A stretch of DNA of 64,000 bases from Nocardioides sp. QY071. Its GTDB lineage: Bacteria; Actinomycetota; Actinomycetes; Propionibacteriales; Nocardioidaceae. Positions within the stretch are counted from its first letter, which is position 1. Every line of letters starts with the position of its first letter. Of the stretch, positions 50,034 to 58,387 are shown piece by piece. The position numbers and the translations under genes are program-made. The stretch is taken from assembly GCF_029961765.1 (NCBI RefSeq), contig NZ_CP124681.1, positions 3,844,001 through 3,908,000 on the forward strand, written 5' to 3'. The notes beneath the pieces are model-generated. The model saw only the letters and a program-made list of their open reading frames with translations. It was not told the DNA's origin and did not search any database.

Positions 50034-51912
50034 CGACCTCCCAGGTCAGTGGCACCACCGGGTCCGGCACGTAGCTGCAGCAGGTGCCGGTCCGCACGGC
50101 CCGGCGCAGGTGGCCGCCGAGCTCGGGATGCACCTGCGCGACCCGCGCCAGGGCATAGCGCAGCGACCGGGTGACGCTGGTCCGCGCGCGCTCGGCCGTC
50201 GCGCCGGTGACCCGCGCCCGGCCACCGAGCCCGACCGCGCCGGCGAGCTCGGCGAGCAGGTAGTCCCGGTCCCGCTCGGCCAGCTGCCGGCGGGCCTCGT
50301 CGTGGTCGCGCGCGGCCTCGGCCAGGTCCTCCTCGACCTCCCCCAGCCGTCGTCGGTACGACGCCCGCGCCTCCTCGTCCAGCACCGGCAGCCCCGGCTC
50401 GACCACCCCCGCACCGGCCAGGTCGAGTGCGGGGAACTCCCGGCCGGGGCCGGCCAGCAGGACGGCCAGCAGCCGCACGCCCTTGAGGTCGGGCAGCCAG
50501 GCCACGGCGCCGTCGTACCCGAGGCGCCAGCGGTCGCCCTCGCGCACCAGCGAGGCCGTGCGGGGCGGGCGTGCCCCGGCCTCCTCGACCGGGCGGACCG
50601 TGGCGCCGAACGCGGCGAAGGCCGACGCCGCCGCGTCCTCCTCGAGGCGGGCCAGGTCGTCGTCCCCACCGGCTCGGTGCGCCCGGGCGAGGAGCAGGCG
50701 TGCGCACGCGGCGTCGTAGGGCGCATCGAGGTCCGCCCATGCCGCGACAGCGGTGCGAGCCGGCCCGACCGCGCCGGCGGGGTCGGCGCCGAGGAGGGAG
50801 GCCCGAGCCCGAGCCAGGGCGGCCTCGGCCCGCAGCCCGGCACTCGGGTAGCGGGCGACGATCCGCTCCAGCTCGGCAGCGGCGTGCTCGGCGGCAGCGG
50901 GATCGGCCGCCGCCACCGCGATCTCGGCCTGCGCGGCGAGCAGCGGCACCAGGCGCAGGTCGCCGAACGGTGGCCGCTCCTTCCACGGGACGTCCATCGG
51001 GTGCGCGATCTCGTCGCGGACCATCGCCGCCGCACCGGCGACGTCGCCGCGGGCCAGGCGCAGCAGAGCGAGTCCGGGCTGCGGCGACCAGGCGTGCTCG
51101 TGGGCCTCGCGGAAGGCGGCCTCGGCGCCGTCGAGGTCCCCGCGCCGCAGCCGGACGTTGCCGAGCTCGACGAGCGGCCAGCCGTACTCGCGGCGCAGCC
51201 ACGGGCGCAGCTCCACGCACGCGGCCAGCGCCTCCTCCTCGGCCGCGGCCGCCGGCCCGGAGAGCCGGAGCAGCTCCGCCCGGTGCACCCGGCAGCGGCC
51301 GTGGGTGGCGCCGAACGCCGGGCCGTGGCGCCAGCGCTCCATCACGTCGGTCCACTCCCGGGCCCGGTCGTGGCGGCCGAGCCAGAGCGCGGCACAGATC
51401 AGCTCGCAGTAGACGTTGCCGGTGGTGAGCGGGTCGAAGGAGCCGGCGGCGAGGTCGACCGCCAGCTCGTCGAGCTGGTCGATCCCCTCCTCGATGTCGC
51501 CACGGTGGATCGCGAGCCGGGCCAGCGCGACCCGGCCGAGCCCGCGGGCCGGGTCGACGCCGAACTCCTCCCCCAGGCCGACCGCCTCACGGGCCGGCGC
51601 CAGGGCACCGTCCGGGTCGCCGGACAGGAGCCGCTCGTAGGCGCCGATGATCGCCAGCAGTGCGTGCACCGGTCCCGGTCCGGCGTCGCCGAGCAGCCGG
51701 CGTACGCGCGCGACCCAGCCTCGCACAGGCGCGAGCAGGCCGGTCTCGCAGAGCAGGTTGAGGGCCACGAGGGCACCGGCCCGGGCGGCGGGGACGGTCT
51801 CGCCGGCAGCCAGGTGGTCGTCGTACAGCTGCTCCCAGGCCGCGAGCGCACCCTCGAGGTCGCCCGCGGCGTACCGCTCGAGCGCCTGCCGCTCGAGCTC
51901 GTCGGGGGCCAT
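50026..51912 (-). CDS. TPR-repeat regulator-like protein
   Basis: 628 residues. About 1-410 are helical TPR-like repeats (ALERYAAGDLEGALAAWEQLY and similar). The C-terminal ~190 residues (WRLGYDGAVAWLPDLKGVRLLAVLL, then GREFPALDL and a closing VRTGTCCSYVPDP) match the C-terminal domain I know from large actinobacterial AAA/LuxR-type regulators, here without an ATPase. A transcription role is inferred. ATG 51912 was chosen over GTG 51927, because a GTGACA-n5-TGTCAC palindrome at 51921-51937 overlaps the latter. Divergent from a cupin gene, its possible target. Confidence 0.65.
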   Translation of the reverse strand: MAPDELERQALERYAAGDLEGALAAWEQLYDDHLAAGETVPAARAGALVALNLLCETGLLAPVRGWVARVRRLLGDAGPGPVHALLAIIGAYERLLSGDPDGALAPAREAVGLGEEFGVDPARGLGRVALARLAIHRGDIEEGIDQLDELAVDLAAGSFDPLTTGNVYCELICAALWLGRHDRAREWTDVMERWRHGPAFGATHGRCRVHRAELLRLSGPAAAAEEEALAACVELRPWLRREYGWPLVELGNVRLRRGDLDGAEAAFREAHEHAWSPQPGLALLRLARGDVAGAAAMVRDEIAHPMDVPWKERPPFGDLRLVPLLAAQAEIAVAAADPAAAEHAAAELERIVARYPSAGLRAEAALARARASLLGADPAGAVGPARTAVAAWADLDAPYDAACARLLLARAHRAGGDDDLARLEEDAAASAFAAFGATVRPVEEAGARPPRTASLVREGDRWRLGYDGAVAWLPDLKGVRLLAVLLAGPGREFPALDLAGAGVVEPGLPVLDEEARASYRRRLGEVEEDLAEAARDHDEARRQLAERDRDYLLAELAGAVGLGGRARVTGATAERARTSVTRSLRYALARVAQVHPELGGHLRRAVRTGTCCSYVPDPVVPLTWEVVT

Positions 51913-51920
51913 GTCGCATT

Positions 51921-51937
51921 GTGACACCGGTTGTCAC
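51921..51937. promoter_or_regulatory. Inverted repeat, candidate operator
   Basis: GTGACA, CCGGT, TGTCAC: perfect 6-bp half-sites with a 5-bp centre, in the 65-bp gap between the regulator-like gene and the cupin gene. Confidence 0.5.
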
Positions 51938-51977
51938 GCCTCAGGGGTGGAACCGCTTCCCGAGGAAGGAACCCGTC

Positions 51978-52367
51978 ATGCACGTGAACACCCGCGACCT
52001 GCCGGTCAAGATGAACGCCCTCGGTGCCACCGCCCGCCACCTCGGCGACTTCGGCACCGCCCACGGACCGCTCGCCGCCGAGCACCTCCACCTCGCCGCC
52101 GGCGTCGACGTCGCCCCGCTGCTCGCCGGGCTCGACGACGGCCTGTGCTTCGCCGCTCACTGGGGCTACCTGCTGCGAGGTCGCGTCGTCGTGACGTACG
52201 GCGACGGCTCGACCGAGACCTGCACCGCCGGCGAGGTCGTGCACTGGCCGGCCGGGCACACGGTCCGGGTCGAGGAGGACGCCGAGCTGGTGATGTTCAG
52301 CCCTGCCGCCGAGCACCTCGCGGTGATGAACCACATGCTCGGCGTGCTGGCGACGATCCCGGCCTAG
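51978..52367 (+). CDS. Cupin-domain protein
   Basis: 129 residues, a single cupin barrel: the second motif ETCTAGEVVHWPAGHTVRVEED (about 80-101) is clear, and the first, around HWGYLLRGRVVVTYGDG, carries the His. One or two metal-binding His are present, so it may bind a metal or small ligand. ATG 51978 with RBS GAGGAAGG. It is divergent from the TPR regulator, with the GTGACA palindrome 41 bp upstream of its start. Confidence 0.82.
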   Translation: MHVNTRDLPVKMNALGATARHLGDFGTAHGPLAAEHLHLAAGVDVAPLLAGLDDGLCFAAHWGYLLRGRVVVTYGDGSTETCTAGEVVHWPAGHTVRVEEDAELVMFSPAAEHLAVMNHMLGVLATIPA

Positions 52368-52371
52368 GGCG

Positions 52372-53487
52372 TCAGGCGGGGGTCAGGCGCGCGGCCGCGG
52401 CGGCGATCCGCTCGTCCGTCGCGGTCAGCGCGACCCGGACGTGGTGGGAGCCGGCGGCGCCGTAGAACGCGCCCGGCGCGACCAGGATGCCCTGGGCGGC
52501 GAGGTCGGCGACCATCTGCCAGCAGTCGGGGCCGTCGGGGCCCTTCGTGGTCCACAGGTACAGCGACGCCTCGGAGTGGTCGATCGTGTAGCCCGCGGCC
52601 TCGAGCGCCGCCCGCAGCGTCGTACGACGGGCGCGGTAGCGCTCGTGCTGCTCCTTGACGTGTGCCTCGTCGCCGAGGACGGCGGCCATGGCGTGCTGCT
52701 GCGGCGCGGGCATCATCAGGCCCAGGTTCTTGCGGACGGCCAGCAGCTCGGCGATCACGTCGCGGTCGCCGGCGACGAAGGCGCAGCGATAGCCGGCGAG
52801 GTTGGAGCGCTTCGACAGGGAGTGGACCACGAGGATGCCCTCGGCCGATCCGCCCGAGATGTCGGGGTGCAGCACCGAGAGGGCCTCGCCCTCCCAGACG
52901 CAGTCGAGGTAGCACTCGTCGGAGACGAGCAGCACCCCGCGCTCGCGGCACCAGTCGACGACCTTCTTGAGGTGCTCCTTCGGGAGCACCCGGCCCGACG
53001 GGTTCGAGGGCGAGTTGACCCACAGTAGCTTCGGCGTCTCGGGGCCGAAGGTGGTGAGCGCGTCGGTGGCGAGGGCCTTCGCGCCGACCAGCGCGGCGCC
53101 GACCTCGTAGGTCGGGTAGGCCAGCGCCGGGTAGCCGATCAGGTCGCCAGGCCCGAGCCCGAGGTACGTCGGCAGCGAGGCGATGAACTCCTTCGAGCCG
53201 ATCAGCGGCAGGACCTGGTCGAGGCCCAGCCCGGTGACGCCGTGGGTGCCGGCGAGCCAGTCGACGACCGACCGGCGGACCTCGGGCGTGCCGATGGTGA
53301 GGGGGTACCCCGGGGAGTCGGCTGCTTGCGCCAGCGCGGCGCGGGCCACCTCGGGCGTCGGGTCGACCGGCGTACCGATCGACAGGTCGACGATCCCGTC
53401 GTCGTGCTCCCGCGCCTGCGCGGCGTACTGGGGCAGCTTGTCCCAGGGGAAGTCGGGCAGCCGGCCCGAGACGGCACCCAGCGTCAC
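52372..53487 (-). CDS. dapC: Succinyldiaminopimelate transaminase (class I/II aminotransferase)
   Basis: 371 residues, PLP-dependent fold type I. Landmarks: NSPSNPSGRV (substrate binding), SDECYLDCVWEG, the PLP lysine in SLSKRSNLAGYR (SxxK) and RVALTATDERI near the end. It transaminates N-succinyl-2-amino-6-oxopimelate with glutamate, between DapD and DapE. Location next to fdxC matches Mycobacterium (Rv1178-Rv1177). GTG 53487 is the best-supported start (10 bp after the fdxC stop); no strong RBS. Confidence 0.88.
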   Translation of the reverse strand: MTLGAVSGRLPDFPWDKLPQYAAQAREHDDGIVDLSIGTPVDPTPEVARAALAQAADSPGYPLTIGTPEVRRSVVDWLAGTHGVTGLGLDQVLPLIGSKEFIASLPTYLGLGPGDLIGYPALAYPTYEVGAALVGAKALATDALTTFGPETPKLLWVNSPSNPSGRVLPKEHLKKVVDWCRERGVLLVSDECYLDCVWEGEALSVLHPDISGGSAEGILVVHSLSKRSNLAGYRCAFVAGDRDVIAELLAVRKNLGLMMPAPQQHAMAAVLGDEAHVKEQHERYRARRTTLRAALEAAGYTIDHSEASLYLWTTKGPDGPDCWQMVADLAAQGILVAPGAFYGAAGSHHVRVALTATDERIAAAAARLTPA

Positions 53488-53497
53488 CAAGGCGGGC

Positions 53498-53824
53498 TCA
53501 GTGATCCTGGTTCTGCGGCTCGAGCGCGGCGATGAACTCGGCGTCCTTGTCGATCTCACCCATCTTGGCGGCACCGCCGGGCGAGCCGAGGTCGTCGAAG
53601 AACTTCACGTTGGCGTCGTAGTAGTCCTTCCACTCCTCCGGGACGTCGTCCTCGTAGAAGATCGCCTCGACCGGGCAGACCGGCTCGCAGGCACCACAGT
53701 CGACGCACTCGTCGGGGTGGATGTAGAGCATCCGCTTGCCCTCGTAGATGCAGTCGACGGGACACTCGTCGACGCACGCACGGTCCTTGACGTCGACGCA
53801 CGGCTGCGAGATGACGTAGGTCAT
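53498..53824 (-). CDS. fdxC: 7Fe ferredoxin (3Fe-4S/4Fe-4S)
   Basis: 108 residues. The first cluster region [17 protein letters not shown] and the second [12 protein letters not shown] supply the ligands of a 3Fe-4S and a 4Fe-4S cluster, as in actinobacterial FdxA/FdxC. It is a soluble electron carrier for cytochromes P450, desaturases and similar enzymes. ATG 53824 with RBS AGGAGG. It heads an operon with dapC and is divergent from a GNAT gene over a perfect palindrome. Confidence 0.93.
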   Translation of the reverse strand: MTYVISQPCVDVKDRACVDECPVDCIYEGKRMLYIHPDECVDCGACEPVCPVEAIFYEDDVPEEWKDYYDANVKFFDDLGSPGGAAKMGEIDKDAEFIAALEPQNQDH

Positions 53825-53855
53825 CGATTCCTCCTGAGACCAACGAGCGCGGATG

Positions 53856-53882
53856 CTCGACACGAAAGTGTTTCGTGTCGAG
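53856..53882. promoter_or_regulatory. Perfect 12-bp-arm palindrome, candidate operator
   Basis: Left arm CTCGACACGAAA (53856-53867), spacer GTG, right arm TTTCGTGTCGAG (53871-53882). It sits 31 bp before the fdxC start and 21 bp before the GNAT start, covering the likely -35 of the GNAT promoter. Confidence 0.6.
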
Positions 53883-53890
53883 GCTCAGCC

Positions 53891-53896
53891 TAGTAT
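53891..53896 (+). promoter_or_regulatory. -10 box of a leaderless GNAT promoter
   Basis: TAGTAT lies 7 nt before the GTG at 53904. Confidence 0.5.
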
Positions 53897-53903
53897 CCCC
53901 GTC

Positions 53904-54869
53904 GTGCCCGACGCGTCAGGACCCCAGGAAAATGGACACGAACCGGGCCGGCACCTGCTCGGCCCGCACGTCGTGGGCCAGCGGGTCGTCGTACGACGGC
54001 TGCTGCGGGGCGAGACCGGGCCGAGCGGTGGGCCCGCGTTCACCGACGTGCTCGGCACCTGCCTGTCCTGGGCCGACAGCGTGTGCGTCGTCCAGCCGGA
54101 GACGGGCGCCGCGGTGACCATCGCGATCGCCGACATCGTGTCCGGCAAGCCGGTACCGCCACGCCCCGCAGCCCGGCTGCGGGTCGGCGTACGCGAGGCC
54201 GAGTCGCGCACCGGCGGCCTGTGGACGACCGTCGACCGCGAGCCGCTCGGCGACTGGGAGCTGCGCTCGGACCGCGCACCCGTGGGCCGCCTGCTCAAGC
54301 GCGCCAACTCGTGCCTGGCGATCGGCGACCCCGCTCGCCCCGTCCCCGACGCACTGGCCACTGTCGAGGCGTTCTACGCCGACCGGGGCCGCGACCCGCT
54401 CGTGCAGGTGGAGGCCGACTCCGCGGTCGAGGATGCGTTGGCGGGTGCGGGCTGGCAGCGGCTGTCCTACGGCGAGTCGGACTTCCTGCTCGCGTCGGTG
54501 GCCCGGCTGCGGCGCTCGCTGCCCCGCTCGACGCACGAGGTCGCGCTCTCCGCCGACGGCGTCCGCGCGGTCGGGTCGGTGGACGCGGGCTGCGACCCGG
54601 TGGCCGAGGCGCAGGCCGCCGTCGACGGCGACTGGGTCGGCCTGCACGCCGTCACGGTCGACCCGGCCCACCGCCGGCGCGGGCTCGCCACCGCCGTGGT
54701 CGGCGAGCTGCTCGGGTGGGCTGCCGAACAGGGCGCGATGACCGCGTGGCTGCACGTCGAGACCGACAACCCCGGCGGACGGGCGTTCTGGGAGGCGCTG
54801 GGCTTCACCGTCCACCACACCTGCCGCTACTGGACGCCGCGCACCTCGACCGCCTGGCAGCGTCACTGA
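53904..54869 (+). CDS. GNAT-family N-acetyltransferase with an N-terminal extension
   Basis: 321 residues. The C-terminal half is a GNAT domain: VGLHAVTVDPAHRRRGLATAVVGELL holds the acetyl-CoA-binding motif A (R-x-x-G/A), and ETDNPGGRAFWEALGF is motif B. The N-terminal ~170 residues (VVVRRLLRGETGPSGGPAFTDVLGTC) form a beta-rich region conserved in some actinobacterial GNATs. The substrate is not known. Leaderless GTG 53904. Divergent from the fdxC-dapC operon; the shared palindrome suggests joint control. Confidence 0.8.
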   Translation: MPDASGPQENGHEPGRHLLGPHVVGQRVVVRRLLRGETGPSGGPAFTDVLGTCLSWADSVCVVQPETGAAVTIAIADIVSGKPVPPRPAARLRVGVREAESRTGGLWTTVDREPLGDWELRSDRAPVGRLLKRANSCLAIGDPARPVPDALATVEAFYADRGRDPLVQVEADSAVEDALAGAGWQRLSYGESDFLLASVARLRRSLPRSTHEVALSADGVRAVGSVDAGCDPVAEAQAAVDGDWVGLHAVTVDPAHRRRGLATAVVGELLGWAAEQGAMTAWLHVETDNPGGRAFWEALGFTVHHTCRYWTPRTSTAWQRH

Positions 54870-54883
54870 CGTAGCCTCCCCTC

Positions 54884-55279
54884 ATGGAGGAGAACCCGGC
54901 AGCGAAGTCCCGGCACAGCACCAACGGACCGCGCGGGTTCGAGAAGTTCGTCGATGCGATCAACCACCGGATCAGCAGGGCGCCCTTCTTCGGCGTGATC
55001 GTCGTGGCGCTCCTGCTGTGGGCGCTCAGCAAGCCCTTCTGGGGCAGCACCACGAAGTGGGAGCTCGGCCTGCACACCGGCTCCTCGATCCTCTCGCTGA
55101 TGCTCCTGGTGCTCCTCGAGAACGCCGGCCGCCGGGGCGAGGAGGCCTCGCAGGAGAAGCTGAACGTGATCGCCGAGGCCCTCTCGGACCTCATGGTCCA
55201 CCAGTCCGGTGGCTCCGCGGAGCTGGACGAGTCGGTCCGACGGCTACGCGAGGCCGTGGGCCTGGAGGAGCGTCACTGA
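54884..55279 (+). CDS. Low-affinity iron permease-like small membrane protein
   Basis: 131 residues. Two hydrophobic helices (about 38-56 and 66-86) flank the WELGLHTGSSILSLMLLVLLENAGRRGEEASQEKLNVIAEAL signature, which I recognise from the PF04120 low-affinity iron permease family. Transport function in bacteria of this family is not well shown. Leaderless: TAGCCT at 54872-54877, 6 nt, ATG 54884. The gene overlaps the convergent GNAT stop by 7 bp. Confidence 0.75.
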   Translation: MEENPAAKSRHSTNGPRGFEKFVDAINHRISRAPFFGVIVVALLLWALSKPFWGSTTKWELGLHTGSSILSLMLLVLLENAGRRGEEASQEKLNVIAEALSDLMVHQSGGSAELDESVRRLREAVGLEERH

Positions 55280-55776
55280 CCCAGCTCCTCGAGCGCCTCA
55301 CCGGTCAGCCGGTAGGTCGTCCACTCGTCCATCGGGTGCGCGCCGAGCGACTCGTAGAACTCGATCGACGGGGTGTTCCAGTCCAGCACCGCCCACTCGA
55401 CGCGGCGGTAGCCGCGCGCGACGGCGACCCGGGCCAGCGCGGTCAGCAGCGCCTTGCCCAGGCCGCTGCCCCGCTGGTCGGGCTGGACGAAGAGGTCCTC
55501 GAGGTAGATCCCCGGGGTGCCCGTCCAGGTCGAGTAGGTGCGGAACCACAGGGCCATCCCGACGACTGCGCGAGCCGGAGTGCCGTCCTCGGCCACCAGC
55601 ACGCTCGCCACCGGGTCGGGCCCGAACAGCCAGCGCCGCAGGTCCTCCTCGGTGGTCTCGACCGCGTCCGGCTCTCGCTCGTACTCGGCGAGCGCACGGA
55701 TCAGCCGGAGGACGTCCGGGACGTCCTCCGGCGTCGCCGCACGGACCAGCCCGGTCAGGTCGGCTGCGTCAGCCAC
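55273..55776 (-). CDS. GNAT-family N-acetyltransferase (diamine acetyltransferase-like)
   Basis: 167 residues. Motif A: IYLEDLFVQPDQRGSGLGKALL, with the RGSGLG acetyl-CoA loop. The closing WNTPSIEFYESLGAHPMDEW is typical of spermidine/diamine N-acetyltransferases. The exact substrate is unknown. GTG 55776 lies 8 bp inside the end of cbs, so the two are translationally linked, though metabolically the link to cystathionine synthesis is not obvious. Confidence 0.87.
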   Translation of the reverse strand: MADAADLTGLVRAATPEDVPDVLRLIRALAEYEREPDAVETTEEDLRRWLFGPDPVASVLVAEDGTPARAVVGMALWFRTYSTWTGTPGIYLEDLFVQPDQRGSGLGKALLTALARVAVARGYRRVEWAVLDWNTPSIEFYESLGAHPMDEWTTYRLTGEALEELGQ

Positions 55777-57154
55777 GCGCGAGGAAGTTGAGCAGGTCGT
55801 GGCGGGTGAGCACCCCGACCGGCTTGCCGTCCTCGTGGACCAGCACCGCGTCCGCCGACTCGAGCAGGGGTACGGCGGCCGTCGCGTCCTCGGTGGAGCC
55901 GATGGTCGGCAGCGCGGCCGACATGTGCTGCTCGACCGAGTCGGTCAGCTTGGCCTTCCCGGTGAACAGCGCGTCGAGCAGCGCCCGCTCGGAGACCGAG
56001 CCGGCGACCTCGGCAGCCACGATCGGCGGCTCGGCGCGTACGACCGGCATCTGCGAGACGCCGTACTCCTGGAGGATCTGGACGGCCTCGGCGATGGTCT
56101 CGTTGGGGTGGGTGTGCACGAGGGCCGGCATGCCCTGGGACTTGCCGCGCAGCACCTCGCCGACCGTCTGGGCCGGGCGCGGCTGGCCGGTGCTGAAGCC
56201 GTACTGGGCCAGCCAGTCGTCGTTGAACACCTTGCTGAGGTAGCCGCGGCCCGAGTCGGGCAGCAGCACGACGATCACGGCGTCGTTCCTCCCCTTGGCG
56301 GCGAGCTCCTGCGCGAGCTGACGCGCGGCGAACGCGGCCATGCCGGACGAGCCGCCGACGAGCATCTGCTCCTCGCGGGCCAGGCGGCGGGTGAAGGCGA
56401 ACGAGTCGGCGTCGGAGACCTCGATGATCCGGTCGGCCACGTCGCGGTCGTAGGTCTCGGGCCAGAAGTCCTCGCCGACGCCCTCGACGAGGTAGGGGCG
56501 GCCGGTGCCGCCGCTGTAGACCGAGCCGGCCGGGTCGGCGCCGACGACCTGGACGTCCCCGTTCTGCTCCTTGAGGTAGCGGCCGATGCCGGAGATGGTG
56601 CCGCCGGTGCCGACGCCGGCGACGAAGTGGGTGATCCGCCCCTCGGTCTGGCGCCACACCTCGGGGCCGGTCTCCTCGTAGTGGGAGCGGGGGTTGTGGG
56701 GGTTGGAGTACTGGTCGGGCTTCCACGCCCCCGGCTGGCTGGCCAGCCGGTCGGACACGTTGTAGTAGGAGTCGGGGTGCTCGGGCGCGACGGCCGTGGG
56801 GCACACGACCACCTCGGCGCCGTACGCCTTGAGGACGTTGCGCTTGTCCTCACTGACCTTGTCGGGGCACACGAAGATGCACTTGTAGCCCTTCTGCTGG
56901 GCCACCATCGCCAGGCCGACACCGGTGTTGCCGGACGTCGGCTCGACGATCGTGCCGCCGGGCTGCAGGGCGCCGGATTCCTCGGCGGCCTCGATCATCC
57001 GGGTGGCGATGCGGTCTTTCACCGAACCGCCGGGGTTGAGGTACTCCACCTTGGCCAGCACCAACGGTCCGTCGGCGGGCAGGTCGAGGGAACGGTTGAG
57101 CCGGACCAGCGGGGTGTTGCCGATCAGCTCCAGCAGGGACTCGACGTACTCCAT
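55769..57154 (-). CDS. cbs: Cystathionine beta-synthase
   Basis: 461 residues. The PLP domain (about 1-320) has the lysine in NPGGSVKDR, PTSGNTGVGLA and the GGTGRPYLVEG block. A pair of CBS domains (about 340-461) closes it (IAEAVQILQEYGVSQMPVV; ATAAVPLLESADAVLV). It condenses serine with homocysteine to cystathionine, in the trans-sulfuration route. Mycobacterial Cbs (Rv1077) has the same build and length. Leaderless: TACGGT at 57161-57166, 6 nt, ATG 57154. Confidence 0.92.
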   Translation of the reverse strand: MEYVESLLELIGNTPLVRLNRSLDLPADGPLVLAKVEYLNPGGSVKDRIATRMIEAAEESGALQPGGTIVEPTSGNTGVGLAMVAQQKGYKCIFVCPDKVSEDKRNVLKAYGAEVVVCPTAVAPEHPDSYYNVSDRLASQPGAWKPDQYSNPHNPRSHYEETGPEVWRQTEGRITHFVAGVGTGGTISGIGRYLKEQNGDVQVVGADPAGSVYSGGTGRPYLVEGVGEDFWPETYDRDVADRIIEVSDADSFAFTRRLAREEQMLVGGSSGMAAFAARQLAQELAAKGRNDAVIVVLLPDSGRGYLSKVFNDDWLAQYGFSTGQPRPAQTVGEVLRGKSQGMPALVHTHPNETIAEAVQILQEYGVSQMPVVRAEPPIVAAEVAGSVSERALLDALFTGKAKLTDSVEQHMSAALPTIGSTEDATAAVPLLESADAVLVHEDGKPVGVLTRHDLLNFLARG

Positions 57155-57191
57155 GCGAACACCGTATCGGTGTCTCCGTAGGGTGGGGGCC

Positions 57192-58211
57192 GTGAGCAAG
57201 GCGTCCGCAGCCCGCAAGCTCGCCGCCGCCGCGCTGTACGGCGGGGGCGGGCTGTCCGCCCTGGGCGCCGGGCTCTACGGCGTGCTGAGCGCCGAGGCCA
57301 AGCTGGCGCGCCGGACCATCGGCCCCGCGCGCGACGAGCCGCCGCCGGACGCGACCGGTTGGTACGGCCGCGGCCGCCCCGGACCCGCCATCCGGATCGC
57401 CGTGCTCGGCGACTCCAGCGCGGCGGGGTACGGCGTCGAAAGGGTCGAGGACACGCCGGGCGCGCTGATCGGAACTGCCGTGGCCGAGCACGCCGACCGG
57501 CGTGTCTACGTGCGCGAGTTCTGCGTGGTCGGCGCCAAGTCCTCCGACCTCGCCGCCCAGGTCGACCGGGCGCTGCCCATCGAGCCCGAGGTCGCGGTCA
57601 TCCTGATCGGCGGCAACGACGTCACCCACACGGTGCGGCCCTCGCAGTCCGTACGGGCGCTCGCCGACGGCGTACGGCGGCTGATCGGCTCGGGCGCCAC
57701 CGTGGTCGTCGGCACCTGCCCCGACCTCGGCACCATCCAGCCGATCGCTCCCCCGCTGCGTCAGGTCGCGCGGGCCTGGTCGCGCCGGCTCGCCGCCGCG
57801 CAGACCATCGCGGTCGTCGAGGAGGGCGGCCGGACCGTGTCGCTCGGCGACATCCTCGGTCCGGAGTTCGCCGCCGCCCCCGCCCTGCTGTTCGGCCCCG
57901 ACCAGTTCCACCCCTCCGCCGAGGGCTACCGGGCGCTCGCGGGCGTCCTGGTGCCGTCGGTGCTGGCGGCGCTCGAGCCGGCTCCCGAGGAGCCGGGACT
58001 CGAGGCCTTCCGCGGCGAGGGCGTCCTGCCCGTCACCCGCGCCGCGCTCCAGGCGGTCAACGAGCCCGGCACCGAGCTGGGCGGCACCGAGGTCGGCGGC
58101 CGCCGGGCCGGCGTACGCGGCCTGTGGGTCGAGCTGCGCCACCGCCGCTCGCGCCGCCACGTGCCCGGTGAGGCGCCCGAGGCGCACGAGAGCGCGCCCG
58201 ACCCGGCCTGA
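57192..58211 (+). CDS. SGNH/GDSL-type hydrolase, membrane-anchored
   Basis: 339 residues. One N-terminal hydrophobic helix (about 11-30) is followed by an SGNH domain: GDSSAAGYGV (catalytic Ser), the Gly in VVGAKSSDL region, GGND for Asn, and DQFHPS for the Asp-His pair. Such esterases/lipases act outside the membrane or on its surface. In M. tuberculosis the equivalent (Rv1075c) is close to cbs. Leaderless: TAGGGT at 57179-57184, 7 nt, GTG 57192. The last ~90 residues are a basic, Arg-rich tail. Confidence 0.85.
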   Translation: MSKASAARKLAAAALYGGGGLSALGAGLYGVLSAEAKLARRTIGPARDEPPPDATGWYGRGRPGPAIRIAVLGDSSAAGYGVERVEDTPGALIGTAVAEHADRRVYVREFCVVGAKSSDLAAQVDRALPIEPEVAVILIGGNDVTHTVRPSQSVRALADGVRRLIGSGATVVVGTCPDLGTIQPIAPPLRQVARAWSRRLAAAQTIAVVEEGGRTVSLGDILGPEFAAAPALLFGPDQFHPSAEGYRALAGVLVPSVLAALEPAPEEPGLEAFRGEGVLPVTRAALQAVNEPGTELGGTEVGGRRAGVRGLWVELRHRRSRRHVPGEAPEAHESAPDPA

Positions 58212-58260
58212 CGCCTCACATCTGTATGACCCGGTTGGGGTGGACGGCTCGGGTGGGTTC

Positions 58261-58321
58261 GGTTCAACTACCGAATTTGCAGGGCCGGACGCGGTTTCGG
58301 AACGAATTCGGTAGTTGAACC
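58261..58321. repeat. 61-bp hairpin repeat, left copy
   Basis: Perfect 17-bp arms GGTTCAACTACCGAATT (58261-58277) and the reverse complement (58305-58321), with a 27-nt loop. It starts 49 bp after the SGNH gene stop. The same element follows the nuclease-like gene. Confidence 0.9.
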
Positions 58322-58387
58322 GCCCATCCCCGAGCTGCCCTGTGGAGAGGCTGCCCGCTTGTCGGCCGGAGCACAGATGCTGGCTCG

